Origin: Phoronis australis
Lineage: Eukaryota > Phoronida > Phoronidae
Length of the DNA stretch: 64,000 nucleotides
Direction of reading: 5' to 3'
NCBI GenBank assembly: GCA_002633005.1
Contig: NMRA01000162.1
Span: 186,602-250,601 of the forward strand
In this document: piece by piece, positions 23,369-37,300 of the stretch
How the letters are laid out: every line of letters starts with the position of its first letter
How positions within the stretch are numbered: position 1 is the stretch's first letter
Notes under the pieces: generated by a model
The model's input: the letters and a program-made list of their open reading frames with translations, nothing else
The model's database searches: none
What the model was told of the DNA's origin: nothing
Translations under genes and position numbers: made by a program

Positions 23369-24978
23369 CCTCATCAGTCAGTTGGTATATAGCCAGCCTG
23401 CGCCACTGAGCGATCTAATAACTGACTTTAATTGTATTGTGTATTATTGCATGTAGGCAAATGTCAGAAAAATACATCCCGGGTGGAGTCCAAAATGTTA
23501 TAACAAGTGCACGGCCTTCGGACACCTTTCCAGTGGACTATGATTTAACTACAAACGTCCTGGTGACTTAGCAGGCGAAAGTATAGAACGACAACTTTTT
23601 AAATTTCGAGTACAAAGATTAGACGCTCGGCCTTACTCACTGAGATAGGCCCTAGTAGCCTCACTTAGACTTGCCGTGAAATGTACTACTCCCAAGCATC
23701 TGAAAACCGTGAGTGGCTAGCCCGGCCGCGCTGAAGGAACAATGCGCCTTAACACTCAATTTTATGAGGTCTATGGTAGTCATTTATAGGCCGGGGAAAT
23801 TGTATGCTGACTATATAAGATGACAGCTTAAAAATGCCAAATACGGCCTACTGACAACTAAAGTAGCCTACGTGTCGTGCGCGCTCGATTTGGCTCATAT
23901 ATTTGTGTGTAAGAAATGTCTTGTCAACTTAAATTACGACGTCAACCTAGAGGACAATGCCCACGGTATAGCACTTGCATCATGGCGAATGAAGCCCCCG
24001 GCTACGGATATAGGCTAATCCGCCCGCGCGGCGGGGAAAATGATTTTTTTTAAAAAATTGTGACGATGACTAGTAATACTCTTGCTAGCTCTTATCACAG
24101 GGACGGCACCGAATAGACAAATTGAAAAACATTTTCCAGTTCCCATATTGACATTGTAGGTCATAAGATAGCATAGTGGTCGTCTTAGTTGGTCGATCCG
24201 AAAAAAAATGACTCACCTCGACTGATTTCGTCACAGAATTGATTCACTAGACTCAAATTCACTGTATTAGTTAGTTTCAAATTGTTCGTAAGCGAAATAG
24301 GTCAGATTTCTTGGCTTGAAAAAAAAAAACTGAAACTTGAATCGTGCATAGTCAAGACCAAACTCAAAAGTGGCGACGTGCGTCATGAACTTAGCCGCTC
24401 TTGCCTAATCTCAACGCAGTACCCCGGCCGCCGCGTGAAATTGGATACACGAGAAAAGTTGACAAGTTCACTCACACGAAGTAATCTCTTTCACATTGAT
24501 AAAAATTTGCACTGCACTAAATTACATGTTGATGAAATAACCGTAAATTTTCTACCAAACCTCATAGTGTTCAACTATTGGCGATCTTATTCACCAAAGA
24601 ACTTGATGCGGTGTTAACATGACATATTCCCACGATTCTTTGAAAAAGCTTAGGCAAAGAAATGAGAAAATGGATGATCAGAGGCCAAAAACTCTTTATA
24701 CTGAACAAAAAACTCGCCTGATTACCCAAATGAATATTCAATTCTAAGTTCACGCATGCGGATCTAAAGAATTCCAAGCCGTTCACGGTCGGTGGCGCTG
24801 GGTTAAGCCAATTAAGTGATGGTCTTGACTTAATGACCCAGAGGGCTCAGTATTGCCCCATTGGTTTTAGTCCGGGTAACGATCAAGTTCATCCGTTTTA
24901 TTGTAGTAAGTGGTTGAAATCAAACTGATTTAACTGAACAGTTCTTCACCAGTACCGAACGCAGACGCCACATTTGTG

Positions 24979-25115
24979 GGCGGCGCCACGTTAGGCTGGG
25001 GGCTTATAGCCCCCACTTTTTCAGTGCTACGCCGCACATGGTCTATAGGCGGTGCAACACAGGGGGGCTGAGGGGGCTTTAGCCCCCACTTTTTTCAGTG
25101 CTGCGCCGCCCATGG
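24979..25115 (+). repeat. tandem duplication of a 65-70 base GC-rich hairpin unit
   Basis: Two copies (24,979-25,041 and 25,048-25,115), each with a GGGGGCTTATAGCCCCC or GGGGGCTTTAGCCCCC hairpin followed by ACTTTTTTCAGTGCTGCGCCGC and CATGG. It lies about 240 bases upstream of the SEC14-spectrin start codon. Confidence 0.75.
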
Positions 25116-25358
25116 ACTTCTGCCGTGACAAGTCGGCCCAACACTGATGTGAACCTGTTCCGCTACCGGTGATTGCGTTAAAGTGGGTTTACGCCCTCTG
25201 TCGTTGTAAGATTGAACCATTTCTAATGAAAACAAACATGGCGATTTTGAAATCAGCCATAAGTTGCTAAGAAGTTGTTTGGCTCATTCCAAAGATTTCG
25301 TTGAGTAGCTTACTCTTTTTTTCCAGAACAATGTAGGCTGTCAGCGTTTAGTGTGGAA

Positions 25359-25374
25359 ATGGCAGACGGTGGAG
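25359..25374 (+). CDS. SEC14-spectrin exon 1 (start)
   Basis: Encodes MADGG plus one base of the next codon. Donor is G|GTTTGT. It is short, but the phase joins exactly to 26763 (G+CT = Ala) and the ATG context is good. An alternative first exon cannot be excluded. Confidence 0.65.
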
Positions 25375-28300
25375 GTTTGTATTCTATATAAGGTCTTATT
25401 AGTGCGAGCAGGAAGTCATTGCCCAAAATACAGACAGTGTCAGTGACAGTGTCACTGTCAGTGATCACCGTCTGTAGGGGGCCCAGTAGAGAAGATTGGA
25501 GCTCCTATGGGAGCTTCAGGTATCATACGCCGTAAGATTTCGACGAATTATGCCTCACACCGACTAAAATATCAAAGTCACGTTGTTATTGTTATATGCA
25601 GTGTAAAAATGGCCAGTTACCGATTTTGGGAACTGAACGAGGTCGAGGAACTGCTCGAAGAAAACATTTGATAAGGCCATAAGGGCAATTTCAGTTGCTA
25701 CAGACGTACAATCAGAGAACATTTTGAAAAAAAATAAAGACCTATGGTTATCTTTATTGGCTGAAAAATTGTAATTTCAGGGATGTGATGGAGTCATACA
25801 TGACGGATGACAAATTAGCTGTACGTCTGTCGCCCAACTGGGATCCAAAATGTTGGTTAATAGTCAGTGGCGGATCTAGGATACCATAAGGGGGGGCAGC
25901 ATGTTGTCTCAGAGAATTGGGCAAAGCGCGATTGTATGTGCAGCACAGGCAGCCCCAAAGTTGCGGGGGCCGGGAATGTGAACCTTTTGTTCGGAAAATC
26001 TTTTGGTGGACTTAAAAAAAACGGGATACGATTCCATTCCGCTGCGATTTAGAATCTGAGCCCCCCCCTTCTCTGCTAGTGTTCCTAGTTACTGAACTCA
26101 ATATTTCCTCACGCTTCACACTGTTGCTGTTTCACTGACTTTGCTTGCGGGAGCCAAGGGGGGGGGGGGGCATTTGGCTAATAAGGCAATTATTGCTTCT
26201 TAGTTTGTGGCACACAGAGGGGCACTAATGAACAATTTGTGATCAATTTCATTGGTGATGAGGTGGGTTCGTAGCTCCTTTAAATTTTTAGCTCAATTTC
26301 TTTTGTTGGCAATTGTGGAAACAAAATAATGCTGTTTTGTGAACTACGAAGTCACACCATGTTACCAGTAATGTCAGAAGTGTGTGGGCTGTCTTTTTTA
26401 TTGTTGGGGCTTTATTTGACCTTGCGCTCGACCATCAACACACTAGCAAAAGAGGCCGCCCACATGCCACAATTTCTGTCATGCAAATGTGGCTGGTGCT
26501 GTTGGGATTGCCCGGCCCCCTGTGGAGTGTGACGGCAATTACAAGACAGCTGAGATCTTGTGTTATCTTGCATGATCTCACCAAGACACTTAGCTTTAGT
26601 GAATGTATTCCAGGGCTGTTGTCTCATTTTTAGCACTGTGATGAAATACTTGTAGTGTATAGCAAAAGGAAATTTACTATGTGCTGTAAATAGGGTATTC
26701 AGATGTTGTCAATTAGACTCTTTATACATACTGTAATGACAATTTTACATTCCACTTTTCAGCTGAGTATGTGAAGAGGTTTAAGGCACCTTCGAAAGAA
26801 TTGCTCAACACTGAAGTTGCCTTACTGACTGGTAATTATATAGTACACCATGGAATCCAGACGTAGATGAAAATTACTTGACGTTTAACCGCACTCCTTC
26901 TGGTTATGTAAATTTGTTCTTATACATATTTTTCGAATCAGAACTGCAAATCTAATTTGTTGAAATTAATGTGGATTCTTCGAGCAACTTAAAAAGAAAC
27001 ACACGTATTGTCATTATTACCGACTGTTACTGTTATATTTGTGATAGTTATTGTAGAAATTCACTGTTGTTAATCTATTTGCTTCAAATTCTAGTGACAG
27101 TTGTTGGTCAAAGTTACAGTCACTGTGTTGCCATAGATAGAATGTACAAGGGTGTTTAGGAAATGGAAAGATAACACACGAGTCCGTGGTCTCGTCCACC
27201 ATCTTGGATATGTAGTTACATAGAATAGACAATCCAATTCGAGTGCGTTTCCAATGTAAAAGGTGATGAGTGTAAGAGCTGTTTACACCTAAACTTTTGG
27301 AAGGATATTGACTAGATAAAGTGTTAAAAGTTTGCTATTCTGCCCTTCCCAAAATATAGAACATTGTAACATTTTTCTTCCTGAGAACTACCTGACAGTG
27401 TGTTTAATTTCGGAACACAATAAGACTAATGATTTTAGCTATATGTCATAAAGTCTAATCCAGGGTCAGTGTTCATACGGTTACGAAGGAAAACCAAGGC
27501 TTCAAATTATTGCAGTTAAATCTTTAATTCTGTTACATTTGCAAATGTTACTATCGCTGATCACTCCTGCATCGACGGACCAGTGAAGCCAAGATTCAGG
27601 GTAATGAAAACTAACTTCTTGTCTGAATATTTCTGCAAAATTTCAGTGTCGGAACAACCCAGCAATATTCACAGACTGGTGGCATAAATTTATTTTCAAG
27701 CGTTGTTTTCATCACTTACGTTTATTTTAGGAGAAATCAGCATTCTATTGCCCGGTCCCACACAGGACAATGGCTTGTTTAGTCTACCCTGTTCCCCACC
27801 AGGCGAGTGTGTGCACTCTGCGTGTACTCATCTTGGAACCATGGACTAATGTGTTACCAACCATATCACTTATTGCGAGGATTGGAGTCTTTAAGTATGA
27901 GTTTACTGTTTGTTTCCTGTGTTATCCACAGGGGGAGCTGGCTGTTACCAGCAAGCCTCAGTCATATTCAGCACAACTTTACTGTTGTTTTGTGTTTTCT
28001 ATAGGTGGTGCTGACTGCCACCAACGAGCCTCAATTGTATTCAGCAAGTGTCAGCAGGACATCTTGCGTGACATACCCGTGCAGGACGCCCTTGACCTTG
28101 TGCAATACCTCGTGAACATTGTGCCATCGTACAATAAGCAGTATGGCATTAGTTTACTGTGCGACTTAAAGAAGGTATCAATAGAAGTCATCAACAGGGT
28201 AGCTGACATCCTGAATAAAATTCAGGTGAGTTTTTAAAAAAGTTTCTCGCCAAATGTTCTTATAAGGGTGACTCACCGTATCGGAACTCTGCTTTCTGTT

Positions 28301-31300
28301 AGGGCTGTCAACACAGCCACAGTGCATTCATTCCCTTTCTCAAAGAAGCAAAAGATAGGAGCAGTGCTTGTGCTCTGCCAGCAAACACAAGGCTTAAAAA
28401 CGGGGCCTACCGAAGTGACAGTGGGCAGTCAAACCCACTGCCATACAGTGCTCAAGTGTTGGGATTTTCAGAAAGGTAACCTATCTAGACATTAGCTCCC
28501 ATTTGGAATGATTTACAAATTTTGTAGAGCTATGAGTTTTGACAGCAGAATAATTATTTTAATTTACAATATTTTGATTATTTTCCAAAATGGACATTAT
28601 CAGGATAAGTAGCTTAGGGAAAATTTATTATCATATAAAAATAGTTACATAGTTTGTCACCTTGGATACTATTCTGATAAATTGCTTGTAACAAATGCAA
28701 ATGAGACACATGGAAATAAACCTTTCTTTTTTGTTTATTATCTTGTATTTTCAATTGATACAAGACTTGCTTTCTTTTTCTACAGAGTTTACACTGTGCA
28801 TTGTTCTGTGTTAATGATTTCTGGACTGTTTCTGAGAAATAGAAATAGGCCCCCCAAAAATTGGACCAACCCCATTTATATTATACATACTTCAGTTATT
28901 CAAGTACAGTTAGCATCAAGTTTTAGAGACTGAAGTGCATTTACATTTCATTCTTCGTTTCCTGCCTGCACACTGATTTTTTGCACTTGACTTTGAATTC
29001 AACTTTATATAGGACATTTGAACCACCATCAACACACTTGGATTGTTGTGTATAGCATAAACTTATCTGGAAAACATCTGTCTACTCACTCAGTCTGATT
29101 ACTGTAAAAATTCTCCAGTTTGGGACAGTCTCCAGAATTTGGGACACGGAAACTTATGGGAAAATTTTCATGATTTTGGAAATTGGGACAAGGGCGCTTT
29201 TGCCATTCACAGTTTTTGTCAAATTTCGAACAGCGTGTTTTCAATCTACAGAGTTTGTAATTTTGCCTTCTTTCCAGTGATTCTTAAATTTGGGAAGGCC
29301 ACTATTGGCTATTACTAGAATTTGAGAAATGCTCCGATCTTGAGCAAAGTAAAAAAATTAATTTTTTACCATGATCATGGAGAATTTTTACTGTAGTTGT
29401 ATGCGACAGTCATACACAAAATTGTGTACAAAACATTGGCGAATGCAGACGTGGCTTCACAGACTGCATGATAAACAAGACTTCTCCTTTGCCAGAAGTC
29501 TTTATCCAACTGATAATTTCACCCACTGAGCGACTGTACTTTTATTTCTCGCTGTATTTAAGTGCTCATGGACATGGGGAAAATGTGAGAACTATCAATT
29601 TACCATGTCTGAAAATTGCTCTGCATCAACTTGTAAAGATGTGAGCACGTATTAGTATTGACACGTTGACTTATTGGGCAGGCACCTCGGCTTTATTTAT
29701 ACAGGCACACCAAAGTTACATAAACAGTGAGAGTTTTTTTTCAGTTTCCAACGTCAGTTGTATTTTACGCTGTCCAGCCCAAGTCCAAAGACTTGCTCAA
29801 GAAATTGCAGTATGCAATTGGTTTGAAAAGCAAGAAGAAGCACTTTAAGAAATGTCCATATGATGTAAGTATCGTGAGCAGCAAGCAATTCAATATTGCA
29901 CATGTTAGGTAAGGTCATGGAAAAAAGCAATTGGTTCTGTTAGACCAGACTTGGACCAAAGTAGTGTTGGGGATGTATAAATACTGGCAATAACAAAGAA
30001 ATTCCTTTGTAAAATACGACATTTCACTTTTTTGGCTTCATAAAGCATTCTGAGGGTCTGATATACAGTTTTATGTAAATTGATGCAGAATGTTTTAGTT
30101 GTGATATCAAAAAAAAATTCACCTGATGCCAACTGAAAGGAGTCATGATCCAGGTTTCAAAATGAGTTGGGCACAAACTAAAACCAACAGTTGTTCTTCG
30201 ATATGTTAATGTTTGACCTAGCATGATTAGTAAAATGTTTATCAGTATACTAGCTTTTGTGAAACTCATCATGCATTGGCTTTTTCACAGGATTTGAATG
30301 TAATCTGGAAGGTACATGACTCAAAACATGGGTAGCCTGACTTTTACTATCAAAACGGTCTCTTTATTGTTTTTATTTGAATTATAAACCCTGTTTCAAT
30401 TTTGTATTAAAAACTTATTTGTTTCAAAGAAAACCTTGTATTTTCAACTTTCTGATAAGCTACAGGTCCATTGTGCAGTCATGTAAAATTTGGTATGTTG
30501 TCTTGTTGAAATTGAGATTAATTTTTATTAATACCCTCAGATGGATTAAATTACTGTTGTGACCCCTAGTGGCATTTTTACTTTTTTGCCTTTGTCTCTC
30601 AACTCCACGATGAAATTTGGCAGAAAAAGATTTCACATGGTTTTTGTCCATTTTTGAATGAATATGACCTATTCCAGTTTTATTGTTTGTTTTCAGCTTT
30701 TGCCTCACTGTACCAAACCACTTGAAGGATCATCATTCAATTTAGCACAGCATGTGTTTCAGAGAGCACAGCTGGCATTGATTTCTTGACAGATTTGACT
30801 TAACTGTGGCACTCCCTGTATCAGTTTTAGTTTTGTGCTAGGGTTTCTTGATGAATCTTCATGAAATGGTTGACATGTGTTATCAGTTATTGCAGGGCAG
30901 CTGTTTAATGTTTCAATCTGTAGGAGCAATTTAAATGTTTGTACCTGACTTTCTATTTGTAACACCCTGTAAAAAGATGTTTATGACATAGCTTGAATGT
31001 TTGTTTGTTCGTTTGTTGTGAGGATAAGACAGAACTCCTCAATGTTTAGACAAGTCTGTAGTGTGTTGTGCCCCCTTGTGGTAATTTCATGTTGCTCCCT
31101 TTTGTGGCAATGTTTGAAATAACGACCACCCCTTGTATTTTTGCTGTTTGTGTTGCACTCGGTATGGTGCATATTGATTATCTGCATTACTCGTTGAATT
31201 TGGTGTTATATCTGGCAAGAAAATTGACAAAACTAATTCGCTCAATTGTTCCTAGGTTGTGCTCGTGTCCAAGCTTGGTGAACTGACTAAACACTTTGAT

Positions 31301-34300
31301 GAGGGCCAGCTAACAAGTGAATTTGGCGGAACACTGACTTACAGCCATGCCGTGTGGGTGGAGTACAGAATGGTAGGATTTACCTCTAAGATACGCAGGC
31401 GGATTTAGGTGGGGAAGGGATCTACCTTCCATTGGCTGCCAACCAAAATGGCACAAAAGTAAATTTTGGTATCTATTGTGGTTAATCGTGAATGTTTACT
31501 TGCCTTCTTTATTACTCTTTTAGTACTATCTGTATGGGCAAAACTATTATTAAGCACATTGTACGACTGTGTTAAGAATTCTACACATTTTTTCTAGGTC
31601 ATTGAGCGCCTATACAGTAAAATTGAATACTCCCTTATGCGTGTGCCTGCGACCCGGGATAAGTTGGACATGTTGCAAGATTATGAAGTCCCTGCGAAGC
31701 TGGACAATGCGTGCCATCTTTTGGGTACGCTGAGCGACAAGTATCATGAAACTATAAAGTAAGGCTTCAAAGAGATACATTTTGAAGTTGACTCATAAAA
31801 ACTGTTGGTAACGATACTATGAAATAATGTTTAAGCGAGTGTTAATTATGGTAATTATGTTAAGTGTCTGAGCTACAAAAAAGTACGTTTTGTATACTGC
31901 AGTTGCCTATTAGTACTTACAGAAACCTAGTTATGTAGTAAGTTATTTTGTTGAGTGTAGTGAATTGCGTCACCTCATTGTCACCTTGTCATGTAATGAA
32001 TTGCTTTCTCTTGAGTTGTATTACAATCTCATCATCCAAAATTGTGTACTGTCAGAATAAAACTGATGAAGTTAATTTAACCGGAACTGTTTCAGGGAGC
32101 TTAACTTGGAAGGGTTGGTTGACGAAGCCAACGTACTGATCAGTGAAATGCGCTCCCCTGACAAGTCCAAGTACTTTGTCCAGGCAGCCAACTCGGGTTC
32201 ATTGAGAGATGACCTTGCGCAACTGCAGAAGCTTAAGAAACTACTGGTCAGTGCTCGAGATTCACTACGCTCCCTCTGGCAGAAAGCGGAGCACAAACTG
32301 GCCAAGGGGACAGAGTCTAGTCAACACCAGAAGAAGGGTAAGAAGGTAAGTTGTGTGTAACTCTGACACAGCTCACTCCAGACGAGTCTGCCACATTGTC
32401 ACTTCTGGAGCCCTTAGAATAAAGGCCGGCCAGGAGTCTCTGAAAATGGTTATAGTCAGATAGAGCATGCTCGCTTTTGAGAACCAGTTTTGTCCATTGA
32501 ATAACGGGCATCAAACTGTTCATGTTATATCCGACTATTACCCTGAATAGAAACCCACCCAGGTGTGTCTTGGGGGCAAAACGTGAAACATTTTGGTGTT
32601 GGCATGTACGAGGCTTTACATTTGAGATAAAACTATTATCTCTCATTTGTGTTATTTTGGCAGTGAACGGTAAAGGAAAACTAATGTTTTGTGAGCAAAA
32701 TAGTACATGACATTCACTTAAATATGCCCGGATGCCCTTAATTTCACCTTTTGAGTCTAATCACTCCTGTATTCACTCGAGTGTAAGCTCATGAGGTGCC
32801 TCTTTCTCATTATACACCATTAAATTTTAATGGCGAAAATGTCTGGTTTACTTCAATTCCCGTTGTGTTAAGTGGCTTGAGTTAATATCCACCTCCAAAA
32901 AATAAAGGATGTTGATGGTTTGGCGTATGGTACTGAGATACATTTTTGTCCGACCAGTAAGAAACAAGTTGGTGACCGGTCTTTGATTGATCGGGAAAAT
33001 AACTGACTGAACAGCAGACTGCGCAGCCAACTGCAGTGTCGACTTCTGGGCAGGGTCTTGATTTTCTTGTCATCGTGTCACTTCTTACTTGATTTCACCG
33101 CTTGTGCAAGAATTTAAAACATGCACATCAGAATGTGGTGATGTTCTACTACATAACAGTAAGCTTGTCCCGAACGTCCAACCCAAGACAACTTTAGCGG
33201 TGGCGGAGCTAATGACTTCTACTGGATTGTTGCTTGTTTTGTTGGAGTCTGCAATGAGTTGGCGACTGCTTGGGCTACAGTTTGGACCTGTACTGCTTTA
33301 AGTGAGGTATCTAGAGCTCTTTAGTTAGTTGTTTGTGACAAGTAAAGCATATTCCTCTGTTGTTTCAGATTATAAAGTGGATCCAGAGAGTCGGTGTGCC
33401 AACGTTAAGTAGGCCATTTGTCTGTGGACATGACTTGGTGTCGGCCATGAGCTTTAAGAAAGAGTTTGAGAAGAGTTTCTATGCACAAAGCCAGGTACAG
33501 TATTGATTGATGTGATCATTTAGCTTGTCAAAACAGTACACTTAGGAGTAAAATGTTGGTCTCAGCTCGGATACATGATTCAGTCGTTTATTACGACAAT
33601 CGTATGTCTGCACGATACAAAATTATATCATAGGATGACAAGAACCCGCATTCATAACAAAAAACAAGTGGCCCACTTAAATTTCTGGCTAGCTTTAGCC
33701 ATGTGTTGAATCTGCTAGAACTGAAATTCAAAAACAAAAGGTGCATCTGTCTTACAAATGCTTATTGCAGAAATTAAAATTACAGTATCCACTGTCTCAA
33801 GACCACACTGAGCGTGGCGCGTTCATGATACTCTGTGGGCTTAGAATTTGTTTGTTTAACTTTTAATAATACCTGTAATACCTGTAATACCTGTTGTTTA
33901 ACTTTTAAGTAATCTTTTAGTTATGTTGTACTTAACTATAACGTTTCAGGGTGTTATCGACCAGGCTAATAGTATTGTTGCTGAGTTGGACCACATGGTG
34001 CTAGATGGAAGTCCTGGTGACCTCCAACCTTTGCTGTCATTCGCCAGATCTCTGCAGAGCTCAGCCAATAGCTTTGAGGAGCAGCTCAAAGGCCATCATA
34101 AGCTTTATTCAGATATGGTCCAGTTCTTCCAAAGTTTAGCCCTGGTAAGAGCTGGCAATTAGCCAATAATACCCGAGGTAGAAAGAAATACAATTTTTAC
34201 TTGTTATGTGTTTTAGTTTCTAATTTCGTTCTATTCTTATTGAAGTTACTGTTCAAACTAGGGTCTAATCTCCAAGTCAGATTCAGAAAGTCGGATTAGA

Positions 34301-37300
34301 AGCTTAAGCAATAGTGTGGCATGATCTGAGTACAAATTTGTAAATTTATACATGGTATGACATGGTACCAGGTTTCATTGTTGTGGTCAATTTTTCGTGA
34401 TGCCAAAAGTCAATTATGTGCCTCCCAAGATTTTAGTTTTGTGTTAAATATGAGCATTGAGTGTGAGGACTAAAATTCTTACAAGTTGTAAGTGAGCGGT
34501 TTCTTCATAAAAGTCCAAGTTAGCAGACTGATCCACTAATAAGAAAGTGCTATTTTTCCAACAGGTGACACACTGGTACAAGTCCACGATAAGTGTTCTT
34601 CCAGTCCACCTCTTGAAGAGATCGTTGACAAAAGATGGACTTGTCTGTGAGACAACACCGCCATGGTGGCAGGCCATCACATACCACTGTCAGAAGTTAC
34701 CTCCCCCTGGTGGTGCTGAGTTGAATCATATGAAACAAATGATCACCCATGTGCCAGGGAGGGGTGTCAGAAACAAGACCCGACTCATTGTACACAGGTG
34801 AGTAGCGTGTGGAGTTTTGTTACCTAGCACTGAGCATGGCATTTCAAGGGACTGGTGTTAAGCTAAGAGGACTTATCTGGGCTGCAGCTGTCAGTCACTT
34901 GTTGAGCAAGCAATTTGCATCAATGTTGAATGAAAGTTATTGTTGTGGTTATGTCCATTTTAGCATTAGGTCTAGAATGAGCAATATTATTCGTGAAATA
35001 CATCAGATTGTGTTACAGGTAAACCAGGTGAAAATGTTTAAAACTTGTAGTAGAACAGAAACCTTTAATTAATTTGATTGCTGTGATTTTTACTTTTTTA
35101 ATAAACATGTTCATTTAATGTTTCATTTCAGAGTGAAACTCTTGTTGCGTGTTTTCAACAGTCGTTCGAAATTTCTCACTGGTCAAGCACTGCAAATCTT
35201 CCAATGGCACGAGAACGTTCTTGAAGGAAAGGATGAGGTCGACTTGGGCTTTTCCGATTCTATGTCAGACCTATCCAGCTTGAACCTGTCGGCGTCTAAT
35301 CCATCTCTGGGCAATGGTGATACTGGAAGCAGTAGTGCAGTCCAGACAAAGTCATCCACTGAGCGTTCAGTGATGAGATCTCTTAGTCGAACTCCAAAGC
35401 TAAGGAGCAGATATAGTCTCTCTAGTGCTAGTCCGAGTGTTTCTGAAGCAGGCTCAGGCAGAGTGCAAAGGCACGCGTCTGTGTCACATGCTGTTGTGGA
35501 TGAAAATACTCCTGCCATGCAAAGTCTTCCCATAGAAGGTAAAGAAGATACAGGTCCTTCTTTGATGGAAAGTCTTCCCATAGAAGGTAAAGAAGATACA
35601 GGTCCTTCTTTGATGGAAAGTCTTCCCATAGAAGGTAAAGAAGATACAGGTCCTTCTTTGATGGAAGTGCTGGATGACACTTCTCCCATGCAACTGCCAG
35701 TTTGTCCAAGCAGCTCTCCAACTTCCCAGAATGCTCTTGCTTCTGGGAAAAGCTCTGTTAGGGAAGACTTGGGTGACAGAGAGTTGTATGTGGACTTGGG
35801 TGTTGTTGAGGAGGCTAATCGCTCTGAGCAATACAAAAGACTTGCCGCCTTATTAAATGCTCAAAAGGAAGAACATGTGCCAAATCAAATTGTAGGAGAC
35901 AGTTATGGTAATAGTCTTTCTGTGGACAGTCCAGGTAGGAAAGGTCTGAATGAGAGACATCCTCAGTTGAAGAACGATGTGACAAGTTCAGATGCCACAT
36001 TGCAGAGTTCTTCAAACCCTGAGTTGGGTGAACATGGAAAGAAGACTGCAGTCTTGTCTCAACCTTTTTGTGATGAAAAGTCTACAGTATCAGTTTTGGA
36101 AGTTGGCAAAGATGCTCCTCCATCTAAATCTGGAAGGAGTAGAGAAAGAGAATCAGGTGGACTGTCGATAATGGCTAAACAAATTCGACACAAACAAAAC
36201 CATGGTCAGAAACACGTGGAAGAGACTGATCACTTAATGCTGGAAGAGCGTACTCCATTTCAACCTACACCTGACATGCTTGATGAGATTACTGCATGCA
36301 ATTTGTCTCCAGAAGAGCAACTGAACATGATGGCTTCATTGTTTAACGAGAATCCTGGGCTTGGAGAGAGCACCAGTTGTGTTGCCATGCCATCTGAGAG
36401 AAAGTCACGATCTTCTTTCGCAGCCGTTACTCTGAATGGGAAAAATGAGATTCACGCGAATACTGCGAACCAAGGTGAAATGGTAATGAATCGAAGTACT
36501 GCTCCGGAGGTTGGTAGGAAACGTGAAAGACACAGAAAGCATATTGATTCTAACTTGACTTCAGAGCAACTACGAGAGGTGGAGAAGATGAAGAAGGAGC
36601 AAGAGAGAGAGGAGCAGATGCAACTAAGGTATTATAATGATGAGTTGTCACGAAGAAAGGGATTCTCAGGTCGTGAAGGATTGGCTCTTCAAGAGGACAG
36701 CACCTCATCGGGTGAAGGATTGGCTCTTCAAGAGGACAGCACCTCATCGGGTGAAGGATTGGCTCTTCAAGAGGACAGCACCTCATCGGCTGACATGAGT
36801 TTACCACATGATGCTGCAGGCCGTGAGGAAGAAACTTCTTATTTTTCAGAAGACGTTTCCTTGAGAAGTTATCTGGGTGTCGATATGGATGGTGATGGTT
36901 CAGGGTTGGGTCAGGACAGTTTTAGCCAAGAGAATCAATTTGGTTATGACATGGAAGGGGACAGTTACGGCATTGACATCCATAAGTGGATTTCTGACGG
37001 TGACAAAGAGGTGAAGAGTTTAGTCTTAGATGCTGGCCATGATTCAGGTGTTGCCTGTGGAGCTGAAAAAGATATTGAACGTGAAGAGGAGGGACAGTCC
37101 TCTAGAGATATGGAGAAGTCCATTAAGCCCTCTTCTGGTTGTAGTAGTGACGTTGGACAGGTGGCAGAAGTTAGAGAGAATGAGGTAATCAACTTTAATA
37201 AGATTCAATTTTTCTATGAAAGTTTTACCCAAGAGCTTTTTGAAGGGATATGTGACCATACACATATCTGAACTTGGCTGCATGGTGGGCATATGACATA

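Larger units (their letters stand above)
17789..25358. other. gene-poor, repeat-bearing intergenic stretch
   Basis: No exon chain is recognised on either strand between the tetraspanin and the SEC14-spectrin gene. Contents that can be named: the microsatellite, a tRNA-derived SINE (18,193-18,505), hairpin MITE copy 3, a hAT-like repeat copy (23,155-23,368) with a single N at 23,157, and a 70-base duplication with GC-rich hairpins (24,979-25,115). Confidence 0.5.

Noticed and set aside
35183-35836. Antisense open frame of 217 codons within the long SEC14-spectrin exon
   Set aside because: Its apparent repeats mirror the sense minisatellite. The sense strand has the longer frame, correct splice sites and phase.
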